Source of the DNA: an uncultured Alphaproteobacteria bacterium
GTDB taxonomy: Bacteria; Pseudomonadota; Alphaproteobacteria; Micropepsales; Micropepsaceae
Length of the DNA stretch: 64,000 bases
Reading direction: 5' to 3'
Assembly: GCA_937865685.1 (NCBI GenBank)
Contig: CALMGU010000120.1
Span: 62,001-126,000, forward strand
The notes beneath the pieces are model-generated. The model worked only from the letters and a program-made list of their open reading frames with translations, had not been told where the DNA came from and did no database searches. Each line of letters starts with the position of its first letter. The first letter of the stretch is position 1. A program made the translations under genes and the position numbers. This document shows positions 27,912 to 35,701 of this stretch, one piece after another.

Positions 27912-28916
27912 TTATTTCGGTGCGTCGGCGACCGGAGCCGGCATCTCGTTGGGATAGAGCAGCTTCCAATCCGCTTCCGCCTGGATGCGCGCGAAATAGC
28001 CCCAGCCTTTGACCTGGATGGCGCGCGCCAGCCAGGGCTTGGCTTTGTCGCGCTGGCCCATCAGCAGATAATATTGAGCGATGCTGTAGCTGGTCGAGGC
28101 GGTCACGCCGTCCGATGTGGCGAAAGGCTGGCCGCCGTCACTGGCGCTGAACATGGAACTGACCGGCCGGTTGCCCTTGAAGAGCTGGATGCCGTCGAAA
28201 TAGGTGTCGGAATCGCCCTTGGGATGGGTCTCGAAAAGCGTCTGCTGAAAACCGTCCAGGATCTTCCGGGCTTCCGCCGTCCGTCCGGCGCGCGCGGCGC
28301 AGAGGAACATCCAATAGACGGTGGAGGATTCGGTTTCATAATCGCGGCTGAAGGCGCCGATCTCGCGGGCCCGGGCGAAGGATTTCAGCGCATTGTCGTA
28401 ATCATGCTTGCCGAAATAGGCCTGGCCCAGATGATAATGCAGATACATCTGCACCATGTCGGGATCGCCAGGGAAATAGGCCGGGCCCGGCTTTTCCCGC
28501 TCGATCGGTTGGCCTTCATAATATTTGACGCCGGCCAGGCCGTCCGCGATCGATTTGTCGAATTCGCGCAAAGTCAGATAGCGCTGGGCCCGGTGCCGCA
28601 GCAATTTTCCCGATGTGGGATATTGCTTCAGGCCCTGATCCAGCACCGCGATCGAATCCAGAATATGGTTCTGGTACATCAGAAGCCGGCCATACCAGGT
28701 GGCGTTGTCGATGGTGACGGATTTCTCGAAATCGGCTTTGGCTTCCGCGGTCGCCTTGACCAGATTCTCCATCTGGGCGGGGGGAAAGCCGATCTGCTGG
28801 GTGATGTAAAGCGGCTCGCCCAAAAGCGATTTGCCTTGCAGCTCGGCGGCCGATGCCGGCGCGCTCAAGGCCAGAGCCCCGGCCAGGATCAAGGCCGCGA
28901 TGCATGACTGATTCAT
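27912..28916 (-). CDS. Exported TPR-repeat protein, function unknown
   Basis: A 334-residue protein with a Sec signal (residues 1-23, ASA-AE). Helical repeats with TPR character run through the middle, for example QMYLHYHLGQAYFGKHDYDNALKSFARAREI (in part) and YSIAQYYLLMGQRDKAKPWLARAI. It is probably a periplasmic protein-protein interaction factor. I recognise no specific family. It is 34 bp upstream of, and on the same strand as, the gap before the CPA2 gene, and is not obviously linked to the hpa genes on its other side. Confidence 0.7.
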   Translation of the reverse strand: MNQSCIAALILAGALALSAPASAAELQGKSLLGEPLYITQQIGFPPAQMENLVKATAEAKADFEKSVTIDNATWYGRLLMYQNHILDSIAVLDQGLKQYPTSGKLLRHRAQRYLTLREFDKSIADGLAGVKYYEGQPIEREKPGPAYFPGDPDMVQMYLHYHLGQAYFGKHDYDNALKSFARAREIGAFSRDYETESSTVYWMFLCAARAGRTAEARKILDGFQQTLFETHPKGDSDTYFDGIQLFKGNRPVSSMFSASDGGQPFATSDGVTASTSYSIAQYYLLMGQRDKAKPWLARAIQVKGWGYFARIQAEADWKLLYPNEMPAPVADAPK

Positions 28917-28950
28917 TATGTCCCCCCGATTGGCCGATGCCGGCGTCTGC

Positions 28951-29706
28951 TTACAGTTTCACGCTTTTGCGCAAATCCGAAGCGCCATTAAAGAGCAAAC
29001 CCGTGTCCGTGCCTATGGAAACGAAAGAAGCCCCGGCCTGGATATAGCGGCCGGCCGCATCGGCGGAGGTCGCGAAAATGCCCGCGGCTTTTCCCGCCGA
29101 GCGGATCCGGGTGAGCGCCTCTGAAATCGCTGACACCACGTCAGGATGTGTGGAGTTGCCCAGATGGCCAAGGCCGCCGGCCAGATCGCCCGGGCCGATG
29201 AAAAGACCGTCCACGCCTTCGATGGCGGCGATGTCTTCTATGGCGGAAAGGCCCGCGGCGCTTTCGATCTGCACCACCAGGCAGATATCGGCATGGGTGT
29301 TTTCGAGATATTTGGCGTTCACGCCGAAACCGGAAGCGCGGCTGGTGGCGCTGGCGACGCCCCGCATGCCATGGGGCGGAAAGCGGGTGGCGGCGACCAG
29401 CATCTTGGCCTGGGCCGCGCTTTCGACCATGGGAATGAGCAGCGAACGGAAACCGATATCGAGATATTGCTTGATGAGGACCGGATCGCCCACCGGCGGA
29501 CGGGCCACGGCTTCCACCGGATAGGCTTTCACGGCCTGGAGCTGCGCCAGCAACGTCTGGATGGTGTTGGGCGCATGTTCGCCATCGAACAAGAGCCAGT
29601 CATAGCCGGCGCCGGCGCAGAGTTCGGCCGTATAGGCATTGGCCAGGGCCTGCCAGAGGCCGATCTGCGGGCGGTGGACGGCGAGTGCCTGCTTGAGCTT
29701 GTTCAT
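28951..29706 (-). CDS. hpaI: 4-hydroxy-2-oxoheptanedioate aldolase
   Basis: A 251-residue class II (metal-dependent) HpcH/HpaI aldolase. [36 protein letters not shown] (in part) and [20 protein letters not shown] match HpaI closely, including the base His in DGEHAPN and the metal-binding Glu/Asp. It splits 4-hydroxy-2-oxoheptanedioate to pyruvate and succinate semialdehyde, the last step of the homoprotocatechuate pathway. ATG 29706 overlaps the hpaH stop (ATGA), which decides the start; the longer frame upstream is inside hpaH. Final gene of the operon. Confidence 0.93.
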   Translation of the reverse strand: MNKLKQALAVHRPQIGLWQALANAYTAELCAGAGYDWLLFDGEHAPNTIQTLLAQLQAVKAYPVEAVARPPVGDPVLIKQYLDIGFRSLLIPMVESAAQAKMLVAATRFPPHGMRGVASATSRASGFGVNAKYLENTHADICLVVQIESAAGLSAIEDIAAIEGVDGLFIGPGDLAGGLGHLGNSTHPDVVSAISEALTRIRSAGKAAGIFATSADAAGRYIQAGASFVSIGTDTGLLFNGASDLRKSVKL

Positions 29707-30506
29707 GCGAACCGTACCGAGATGTTGCCGTGAGGACCGAAATCGATGTGGAATTGATCGCCGGCGGCCGCGAAGACCGGCGCGGTGAAGCTGCCGCAGA
29801 GCACGATCTCGCCGGGCTGCAGGGTTTCGTCCCATTCCCACAATTTGTTCGCCAGCCACGCCACGCCGAGAGCCGGATGACCCAGCACCGCCGCCGACAC
29901 GCCGGAATCCTCGATCACGCCATTGCGCGAGATCAGTGCCGATACCCAGCGCAGATCGGTGGCGGCGGGGATGGCCTGGTCCGAAATGACCAGCCCGGCG
30001 TTGGCGGCATTGTCGGATATGGTGTCGAACACTTTGCGCGTGGCGCCGGTTTCCGGATCGATGCGGCGGATTCGGGCATCGATAATCTCGATGGCGGGAA
30101 CGATGCGGCCGGTCGCGTTCAACACGTCCTGCACGGTGCAGCCGGGTCCCGACAGCCGGTCTTTCAGGATGAAAGCAAGTTCCACTTCCACCCGTGGCTC
30201 GATGAAACGGGAAATGGGGATGTCGCCATTATTTGCGAACAGCATATCGTCCAACAGGGCGCCATAATCCGGCTCGTTGATGTTGGAGGAGCGCTGCATG
30301 GCCCGGCTGGTAAGGCCGATCTTGTGCCCGATCAGTTTCCGGCCACCGGCCAGCTTGTTCGCGACCCAGGCGCGCTGCACCCGATAGCCATCGGCGATAT
30401 CCATGTCCGGATGCTCGCGCGAAAAATGACCGATCTGCTGGCCGCTTTTTTCCGCGGCATCCAGCCGGGCGGCCATCCCCGCGAGCTCCCCCTCCGACAA
30501 CGGCAT
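29703..30506 (-). CDS. hpaH: 2-oxo-hept-4-ene-1,7-dioate hydratase
   Basis: A 267-residue hydratase whose motifs follow HpaH throughout: [49 protein letters not shown] and [12 protein letters not shown]-like. It adds water to 2-oxohept-4-ene-1,7-dioate with Mg2+ to give the HpaI substrate. It lies 2 bp after hpaF and overlaps hpaI by 4 nt, in an unbroken leftward operon. Confidence 0.94.
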   Translation of the reverse strand: MPLSEGELAGMAARLDAAEKSGQQIGHFSREHPDMDIADGYRVQRAWVANKLAGGRKLIGHKIGLTSRAMQRSSNINEPDYGALLDDMLFANNGDIPISRFIEPRVEVELAFILKDRLSGPGCTVQDVLNATGRIVPAIEIIDARIRRIDPETGATRKVFDTISDNAANAGLVISDQAIPAATDLRWVSALISRNGVIEDSGVSAAVLGHPALGVAWLANKLWEWDETLQPGEIVLCGSFTAPVFAAAGDQFHIDFGPHGNISVRFA

Positions 30507-30508
30507 TA

Positions 30509-30898
30509 TCAGTCCTTTTTGAAGCGCTTATGGATATTGTTGTGCTTGAAGCTTCCCGCTTCGTCGGCTTCCTCGACATACAGCGACAAGGCCAGATAGC
30601 GGCGGCCATAGAGTTCGGCGAAATGGGCTTTGATCTGCTCGAACAGGTCGGTGAAGAAGGCTTTCTTGAACTCGGCGGTGCGGCCCGCGGCCATTTTGAC
30701 CGTGACATTGACAAAGGCGTCGTCCGCCTTGCCGTCGGCGATCACATAATCATCCAGCCGGATGGCGCGCACCCGGATGCCGCCCCAGGGAAAGATCCCG
30801 CCGGAATTGCGCATCGCGGCCGCGATCAGTTCCAGCAGGCCGTGAATGTCGGCTTCGCCTTCCAGATTGGACGTCCATTCGACGACGGCATGCGCCAT
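30509..30898 (-). CDS. hpaF: 5-carboxymethyl-2-hydroxymuconate isomerase, atypical N-terminus
   Basis: A 129-residue protein matching CHMI along its length ([59 protein letters not shown], each partial). CHMI belongs to the tautomerase superfamily, where the amino-terminal Pro, exposed after Met removal, is the catalytic base. Here the second codon is GCG, giving Met-Ala-His instead of the usual Met-Pro-His. The neighbouring residues align, so this is not a start error. The enzyme may be weak, use another base, or be dispensable. The ATG overlaps the upstream stop (TAATG). Confidence 0.85.
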   Translation of the reverse strand: MAHAVVEWTSNLEGEADIHGLLELIAAAMRNSGGIFPWGGIRVRAIRLDDYVIADGKADDAFVNVTVKMAAGRTAEFKKAFFTDLFEQIKAHFAELYGRRYLALSLYVEEADEAGSFKHNNIHKRFKKD

Positions 30899-31716
30899 TA
30901 GACGATCTCCATGGTGGCGACGGTGCAGCCGACGGCGAAGATGGGGATCGGCGCATAGAAATGAATTGTGCCTCTGCCCCGCGCGGCGGCGGCGGCGGCG
31001 ATGAAGGTGCGGATTTCGAAACCGCCCTGGCCCGCGTCACGATAAGTCTCCGCGTCGGTATAGGAGAGCATGGCGTCCTTGTCCTGATGCGCCCAGCGGT
31101 TCAGGAAATCCTTGTCCCAATCGACATTGATCATGCCGCTGTCGGGCGTGGCGGGCCAATGCGAGATGCCGCCGGTACAGACCAGGGCAATCCTCTCCGG
31201 CACCGCATCGCAGGCATGGCGCAAAGCTTCGCCGAACGCCCAGGCGCGGCGCAGCGGCGTCAAAGGCGGCCCCTGGCAATTGATGTTGCCTGGAATGATC
31301 GTGAGCTTGTTGTCGGGATCCAGGAAATGCAGCGGCACCATGATGCCGTGATCGAAGCGCCATTCCTCGGCATAGGCGACATCGACGCTTTTCTGCACCT
31401 CCACGATCAGGCGGCGGGAAAGGTCCGGATTGCCGCGCACGGTCCGGTGGGGGATGCGCAGCCATTCGGCATCCTCGATCGGTCCGTCATAGGCGTCCGC
31501 CATGCCTAGCGCATAAGCGGGCATATTGTTCATGAAGAAATTGGCGAAATGCTCGGCGGCGACAACGATCAGGGCGTCGGGCCGCGCGGCATTGAGGGCA
31601 TCGCGCATCTTGCCGAATGCCTTATAGAGTGGATCGCGCAACGCCGGATCGGCGCGCTCCGCCCGTCCGGTGATGCCGGGGGCATGGCTGCAGATGCCGC
31701 TGAATACCAGGCTCAT
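30898..31716 (-). CDS. LigB-type extradiol dioxygenase catalytic subunit (HpaD role)
   Basis: A 272-residue class III extradiol dioxygenase. Iron ligands His11 (ICSHAPG), His56 (AAEHFANFF) and Glu234 (GFEIRT) are present, with catalytic His123 (RFDHGIMVP) and His186 (GGISHWPATP). It opens catecholic rings next to the hydroxyls with O2. Its place between hpaG2 and hpaF points to 3,4-dihydroxyphenylacetate 2,3-cleavage. The sequence is closer in pattern to LigB/MhpB than to the E. coli HpaD, and a LigA-like subunit is encoded upstream with a 4-nt overlap. A protocatechuate-like substrate is possible. Confidence 0.85.
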   Translation of the reverse strand: MSLVFSGICSHAPGITGRAERADPALRDPLYKAFGKMRDALNAARPDALIVVAAEHFANFFMNNMPAYALGMADAYDGPIEDAEWLRIPHRTVRGNPDLSRRLIVEVQKSVDVAYAEEWRFDHGIMVPLHFLDPDNKLTIIPGNINCQGPPLTPLRRAWAFGEALRHACDAVPERIALVCTGGISHWPATPDSGMINVDWDKDFLNRWAHQDKDAMLSYTDAETYRDAGQGGFEIRTFIAAAAAARGRGTIHFYAPIPIFAVGCTVATMEIV

Positions 31717-32039
31717 GCTCCCGCCACCTTTTCATCCACGCCGGACAGCATGGCATAGATGCCAGCCCGGACCGGCCCATGCCGTTTGACCCCGTCGCGC
31801 ATGCGCTGAAGATAATCGGACCATTCGATGCCGCAGAAAGCGGCGAAGTGCATCAAAATCTGTCCGTTGACGCCCAAGACATAGAGCAGGCCGATATCCG
31901 GCTCCAGCACGGCGCGCCGTTCATCCTCGCTGAGTCCGAAGGGCGCGATCGCGTCTTGGGGTGCGCTCTTGAATTTCCGCTTCAGGTCTTCGTCGCGGTT
32001 GAGCTGAAACAGCAATTTGGAAAGCTGGTAGAGGCTCAC
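31713..32039 (-). CDS. LigA-like small subunit of extradiol dioxygenase
   Basis: A 108-residue helical protein resembling the alpha subunit of protocatechuate 4,5-dioxygenase (KSAPQDAIAPFGLSEDERRAVLEPDIGLLYVLGVNGQILMHFAAFCG, in part). In LigAB the alpha subunit caps the active site of the catalytic beta subunit. It overlaps the LigB-like gene by 4 nt, so the two products should form one heteromeric enzyme. The E. coli type HpaD has no such partner, so the pairing marks a different ring-cleavage enzyme in an otherwise standard hpa operon. Confidence 0.82.
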   Translation of the reverse strand: MSLYQLSKLLFQLNRDEDLKRKFKSAPQDAIAPFGLSEDERRAVLEPDIGLLYVLGVNGQILMHFAAFCGIEWSDYLQRMRDGVKRHGPVRAGIYAMLSGVDEKVAGA

Positions 32040-32794
32040 GGTTTCGGCTCCGCAATGAGGCGGTTCGACAGCCGCCCGATGCCTTCGATCTCACAGATCA
32101 CTTCATCACCCGCCGCGCAGAAATGAACGCCTTGCGGCGTTCCCGTCAGAATCATGTCGCCGGGCAACAGGGTCATGGTCTGGGAAAGATAGGCGATCAG
32201 GCCCGCCACATCGAGCACCATGTCCTGGGTCGTGCCCTCCTGGACCGTGTTGCCATTCACCAGGGTGCGCAAGCGAAGGGCCTGGGGATCGGAAATATCG
32301 GCGGCATCGACGATCCAGGGGCCCAGGGGGGTGGTCCCGTCGCGGTTCTTCACCCTGAGGTTGGGGCGATAATAATTCTCCAGATATTCGCGGATGGCAT
32401 AGTCGCAGGCGATGGTGTAGCCGCCGACAAGGTCCAGGGCCTGATCGGCCGTCACATGGCGCGCGGGCTTGCCGATGATGGCGACGAGCTCGCATTCCGG
32501 ATGCATCTGATTGGCGTCGTCCGGCCGCACTGTCGTGCCCCGATGACCCGCCAGCGTATTCATGCCTTTCAAGAAAATGAGCGGCGGCTCCTTGGTCTTG
32601 AAGCCCAGTTCTTTGACATGGTCGGCATAGTTGAGGCCCAGGGCAAAGATCGAAGCGCCCGGCGTGACCGGTGCCAGCCAATGCGCGTCGGCGGCAGGAA
32701 TTGTCTCGCCATTGCCGAGGCGCAGCGTGTTGTCCTGATCGACAAGCTCGGCCCAGACGGCGGATCCATGGTGAGCGATGCGGGCGCGCTTCAT
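32036..32794 (-). CDS. hpaG2: HpaG2: homoprotocatechuate pathway isomerase/decarboxylase subunit
   Basis: A 252-residue fumarylacetoacetate-hydrolase-family protein. The active-site signature is clear: ALGLNYADHVKELG, PECELVAIIGKPARHV, GYTIACDYAIRE and DMILTGTPQGVHF. With HpaG1 it performs decarboxylation of 5-oxopent-3-ene-1,2,5-tricarboxylate and isomerisation of 2-hydroxyhepta-2,4-dienedioate. In E. coli both halves are one fused protein; here they are two adjacent genes overlapping by 4 nt. Confidence 0.9.
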   Translation of the reverse strand: MKRARIAHHGSAVWAELVDQDNTLRLGNGETIPAADAHWLAPVTPGASIFALGLNYADHVKELGFKTKEPPLIFLKGMNTLAGHRGTTVRPDDANQMHPECELVAIIGKPARHVTADQALDLVGGYTIACDYAIREYLENYYRPNLRVKNRDGTTPLGPWIVDAADISDPQALRLRTLVNGNTVQEGTTQDMVLDVAGLIAYLSQTMTLLPGDMILTGTPQGVHFCAAGDEVICEIEGIGRLSNRLIAEPKP

Positions 32795-33429
32795 GCGGCC
32801 CTCCCGGATTTAAAGCGGATGGCAAGCGGGGAGAGGCCATCGCATGTCACATCCACCCGGTCGCCGGGATCCGCGCGGGGCGCATCATGGGGCAGCCCGA
32901 TCAGCAGCAGGTCTCCAGCCGCCAATGTCATGAAGCTGCTGATGTCGGCGATCAAGGTCGCGGCATCCCGCGCCAGTCTCTCCGGCGACCAGGCATGGAC
33001 GGCCGCACCATTGACCGAGGTGCCGATACTGGCGCCGAGACGTTTGGGATCAAAGGCGCTGAAATCTCCCAGCGGCAAGAACCCGTCGCGGCAGCGCTGC
33101 CGCACGGCGGGGCGGTAATAGCTGGCTTCCGGCTCGCTGATGTCCAGCGCCAGGCAAATGCCCGACACACAGTCCAGCGCGTTCTCACGCGATATCTGCG
33201 TGGCGGCGCGGCCAAACAGCAGCCCAAGGGTCGCCGCGACTTCAACTTGAACGAGCCCGGTGTCCAGCGCGATATCGCCGCCGCCGGACGCCAGGCAATT
33301 GCGCGTCTTGATATAGAGAACCGGCGCTTCGGGCGGCTTCTTGTAAGGCGGCATTGCAAAATCGCCCGCCATTTGCGCAAGCTGCGGGCGGTCGTTCAGG
33401 ACAACACCATAGATGTTTCCTGCGATCAT
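32791..33429 (-). CDS. hpaG1: HpaG1: homoprotocatechuate pathway isomerase/decarboxylase subunit
   Basis: A 212-residue FAH-family protein corresponding to the N-terminal half of E. coli HpaG (IYGVVLNDRPQL, PPYKKPPEAPVLYIKTRN, EASYYRPAVRQRCRDGFLPLG). First gene of the leftward hpa operon. ATG 33429 follows a strong GGGGGAGAGGTGG ribosome site. The promoter lies in the gap shared with hpaR, with a palindromic operator candidate 31 bp upstream of the start. Confidence 0.9.
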   Translation of the reverse strand: MIAGNIYGVVLNDRPQLAQMAGDFAMPPYKKPPEAPVLYIKTRNCLASGGGDIALDTGLVQVEVAATLGLLFGRAATQISRENALDCVSGICLALDISEPEASYYRPAVRQRCRDGFLPLGDFSAFDPKRLGASIGTSVNGAAVHAWSPERLARDAATLIADISSFMTLAAGDLLLIGLPHDAPRADPGDRVDVTCDGLSPLAIRFKSGRAA

Positions 33430-33459
33430 CGGTTGCCACCTCTCCCCCGCTTGGGGATA

Positions 33460-33477
33460 TATTTAACACGTTAAATA
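33460..33477. promoter_or_regulatory. HpaR operator candidate 1 (hpaG1/hpaR divergent promoter)
   Basis: TATTTAAC-AC-GTTAAATA is an 18-bp inverted repeat with perfect 8-bp arms, placed between hpaG1 and hpaR. Its half-site GTTAAATA recurs as GTTAAGTA and GTTAAATT in the hpaE/Rieske promoter region. A dyad between a MarR-family gene and its catabolic operon is the classical arrangement for repression by that regulator. Confidence 0.72.
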
Positions 33478-33539
33478 GAAAAAGTGATCCCTTGACCCGA
33501 AGAATCCGCAATGCTTCGACGCCGGAAAAGGCAAGAAAG

Positions 33540-33968
33540 TTGCTGCCCTACCGGCAGTCTCTGGCGGGCACTCTGCTGGCGGCCCGCGAAGCGGTTATGG
33601 CGCCGATCCGCCCCATGCTGAACGAGGCGGGGGTCACCGAGCAGCAATGGCGCGTGCTGCGCGTGCTGGACGGGGCGGGGCCCATGGATCTGAAGGGTCT
33701 GGCGGCATCCTCGCTTCTCTTCGGTCCCAGCCTGTCGCGGATCATTAAGGATTTGGCTGACCGCGGCCTGGTGCAGCGCAAGGACAATCCCAAGGATGGC
33801 CGCGGCTCCATCGTGTCGGTGACCGCGCCAGGCCGGGCGTTGATTCAAGGGACCGCGCGCCGCACCATGCGGCAGCTGGACGGCTATGCGCTCAAATTCG
33901 GCGATGAGCGGCTGAAAAAGCTGATCTCCGAGCTTCAAGCTTTCACCGGCGCCATTCGCGAGGATTGA
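33540..33968 (+). CDS. hpaR: HpaR, MarR-family repressor of homoprotocatechuate catabolism
   Basis: About 142 residues from TTG 33540, which follows GGAAAAGG by about ten bases; TTG 33492 is an alternative adding 16 residues. SLAGTLLAAREAVMAPIRPML, VTEQQWRVLRVLDGAGP, GPSLSRIIKDLADRGLVQRK and KDGRGSIVSVT follow the HpaR pattern of a winged-helix MarR protein. In E. coli HpaR represses the meta-cleavage operon and is released by 4-hydroxyphenylacetate or homoprotocatechuate. The dyads at 33460, 35498 and 35566 are its likely targets. Confidence 0.87.
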   Translation: MLPYRQSLAGTLLAAREAVMAPIRPMLNEAGVTEQQWRVLRVLDGAGPMDLKGLAASSLLFGPSLSRIIKDLADRGLVQRKDNPKDGRGSIVSVTAPGRALIQGTARRTMRQLDGYALKFGDERLKKLISELQAFTGAIRED

Positions 33969-33970
33969 AA

Positions 33971-35470
33971 TCACGCGCCCAAGCGCTGGATCTTGTGGCT
34001 GCCCCGCGCCAGGGCGACGTTTTTCGTTTCCATATAGAAATCGAAACTCCAATCGCCGCCGTCGCGTCCGATGCCGCTGGCCTTGGTGCCGCCGAACGGC
34101 GTGGGCAAATGGCGGACATTTTCGCTGTTGACCCAGATCATGCCGGCTTCCAGCGCGTCGGACACGCGCAGCGCCCGGCCGACATCGCCGGTCCACAGAT
34201 AAGCGGCGAGGCCATAAACCACATCATTGGCCTTGGCGATGGCATCGGCCTCGTCGGTGAACGAGATCACGGTGAGAACCGGCCCGAAAATCTCTTCCTT
34301 GGCGATCCGCATCGACTGATGGGCTCCGGTGAACAAGGTGGGCTGCACGAAATAGCCTTTGCCCGCCACCGCTTCGCCGCCCACCGCGATGGTGGCGCCG
34401 TCGCTGCGCGCGATGTCCATGTAACTCAGCACCTTCGAACAATGGCGCGGGTGGATCAGAGGGCCGACTTCCGTGACCGGGTCGAAGGGATCGCCCACTT
34501 TCAGGTTGCGTACCCGCGCGGCCAGCTTTTCCACGAAACGGTCATGGATCGAGGCCTGGACCAAGACACGGGACGAGGATGTGCAGCGCTCGCCGTTGAG
34601 CGAATAGATCATGAAGATCGCCGCATCCAACGCCCGCTCGAAATCCGCATCGTCGAACACGATGACGGGATTCTTGCCGCCCAATTCGAAATGCACCCGT
34701 TTCAAGGTGTCGGCGCCCTGGCGCATGATCGCCGAGCCGGTCTTGGATTCGCCGACAAAAGCCACGGCCTTGATGTCGGGATGCTCGGTCAGGCGCTTGC
34801 CGGTGGTTTCGCCCAATCCGTTGATCGAATTGTAGACGCCGTCCGGAAGGCCCGCCGCCTGCGCGATCTCCACCAACAGGCGCGCGGAATAGGGCGACCA
34901 TTCCGCGGGCTTGTGCACCACCGTGCAGCCCGCCGCCAAAGCCGGCGCGATCTTCCAGGTCGACAGCATGAATGGCGTGTTCCAGGGCGTGATCACCGCC
35001 ACCGGACCGATGGGCGCGCGAGTGGTGTAGTTGAGATGATCCTGGGTGGGGAGGGCTTGGCCGTCATTGGCCATCGGCGCCCGGTCGGCAAAGAAGCGGA
35101 AATTTTCCGCGCCGCGAATGGCGGCCTTCGACATGAAGCGCCAGCACTGGCCGGCGTCCAGGCATTCGACCGCCGCGATTTCCTCGGCCCGCGCTTCGAT
35201 GATGTCGGCGACCTTGTGCAGGATGGCCTTGCGCTTGTCGCCGGGCGTGGCGGCCCATTGGGGAAAGGCCGCTTTTGCCGCGGCGACGGCGGAATTGAGC
35301 TCGGCTTCGGTGGCGTCGCAGACCGTGCCGATGATTTCGCCGGTGGCGGGTTCGGTCACCGCGAAGCCTTCGCCGGCGCCCGAGAGCGAGCGGCCGTTCA
35401 CGAAATGGCCCAGAGGGGCCGGCATTTGCCCGATGGCGGCCAAGGCCGCGGCGCGGCGCGCATTCGTCAT
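33971..35470 (-). CDS. hpaE: 5-carboxymethyl-2-hydroxymuconate-semialdehyde dehydrogenase
   Basis: A 499-residue aldehyde dehydrogenase. ITPWNTPFMLSTWKIAPALA, ELGGKNPVIVFDDADFERALDA (in part), the catalytic Cys in NGERCTSSSRV, and WVNSENVRHLPTPFGG match HpaE. It oxidises the ring-cleavage product semialdehyde to the tricarboxylate used by HpaG. ATG 35470 is chosen because GGAG lies six bases ahead; the ATG at 35482 has no ribosome site. Convergent with hpaR (stops 2 bp apart) and so transcribed apart from the main operon, under its own promoter with two dyads. Confidence 0.92.
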   Translation of the reverse strand: MTNARRAAALAAIGQMPAPLGHFVNGRSLSGAGEGFAVTEPATGEIIGTVCDATEAELNSAVAAAKAAFPQWAATPGDKRKAILHKVADIIEARAEEIAAVECLDAGQCWRFMSKAAIRGAENFRFFADRAPMANDGQALPTQDHLNYTTRAPIGPVAVITPWNTPFMLSTWKIAPALAAGCTVVHKPAEWSPYSARLLVEIAQAAGLPDGVYNSINGLGETTGKRLTEHPDIKAVAFVGESKTGSAIMRQGADTLKRVHFELGGKNPVIVFDDADFERALDAAIFMIYSLNGERCTSSSRVLVQASIHDRFVEKLAARVRNLKVGDPFDPVTEVGPLIHPRHCSKVLSYMDIARSDGATIAVGGEAVAGKGYFVQPTLFTGAHQSMRIAKEEIFGPVLTVISFTDEADAIAKANDVVYGLAAYLWTGDVGRALRVSDALEAGMIWVNSENVRHLPTPFGGTKASGIGRDGGDWSFDFYMETKNVALARGSHKIQRLGA

Positions 35471-35497
35471 GACGATCTCCATCGCAAGGCAGTGATG

Positions 35498-35517
35498 ATA
35501 GTAAACATGTTAAGTAT
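35498..35517. promoter_or_regulatory. HpaR operator candidate 2 (upstream of hpaE)
   Basis: A 20-bp dyad centred on AACATGTT, with outer ATA/TAT matches and two mismatched pairs; its right half-site GTTAAGTA matches site 1. It ends 28 bp before the hpaE start and overlaps where its promoter should lie. The 231-bp gap 35471-35701 between hpaE and the Rieske gene contains this site, site 3 and nothing else I can identify. Confidence 0.62.
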
Positions 35518-35565
35518 TTCAAGTGGGCCTGTATTCAGTGGGGCGCCCCGCTTGTCAGAAAAAGA

Positions 35566-35575
35566 TAACATGTTA
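35566..35575. promoter_or_regulatory. HpaR operator candidate 3 (hpaE/Rieske divergent region)
   Basis: A perfect 10-bp palindrome TAACATGTTA followed by AATT, so that the right arm reads GTTAAATT as in site 1. It lies in the middle of the divergent gap, 126 bp before the Rieske gene, and could place the Rieske-ALDH-ThDP genes under the same regulator. Confidence 0.58.
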
Positions 35576-35701
35576 AATTAATCCGCGGTAGCGGAGCCGG
35601 ATATTTCAAATTTGCGGCACCTGCGAAAAGGGCCTCTGTCGGACGGTCTTTTTTCAGGATTATGATGCCGGTCCGGCCGGCAACGCGTGGAGGGAAAGAG
35701 C

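Noticed and set aside
30898-32039. Assignment of the LigAB pair as protocatechuate 4,5-dioxygenase
   Set aside because: No genes for the protocatechuate 4,5-cleavage lower pathway are present, while all homoprotocatechuate lower-pathway genes flank the pair.
33354-33539. ATG-initiated longer form of hpaR
   Set aside because: It would start inside hpaG1 on the other strand and translate the promoter and operator region; TTG 33540 fits the family N-terminus and follows a ribosome site.
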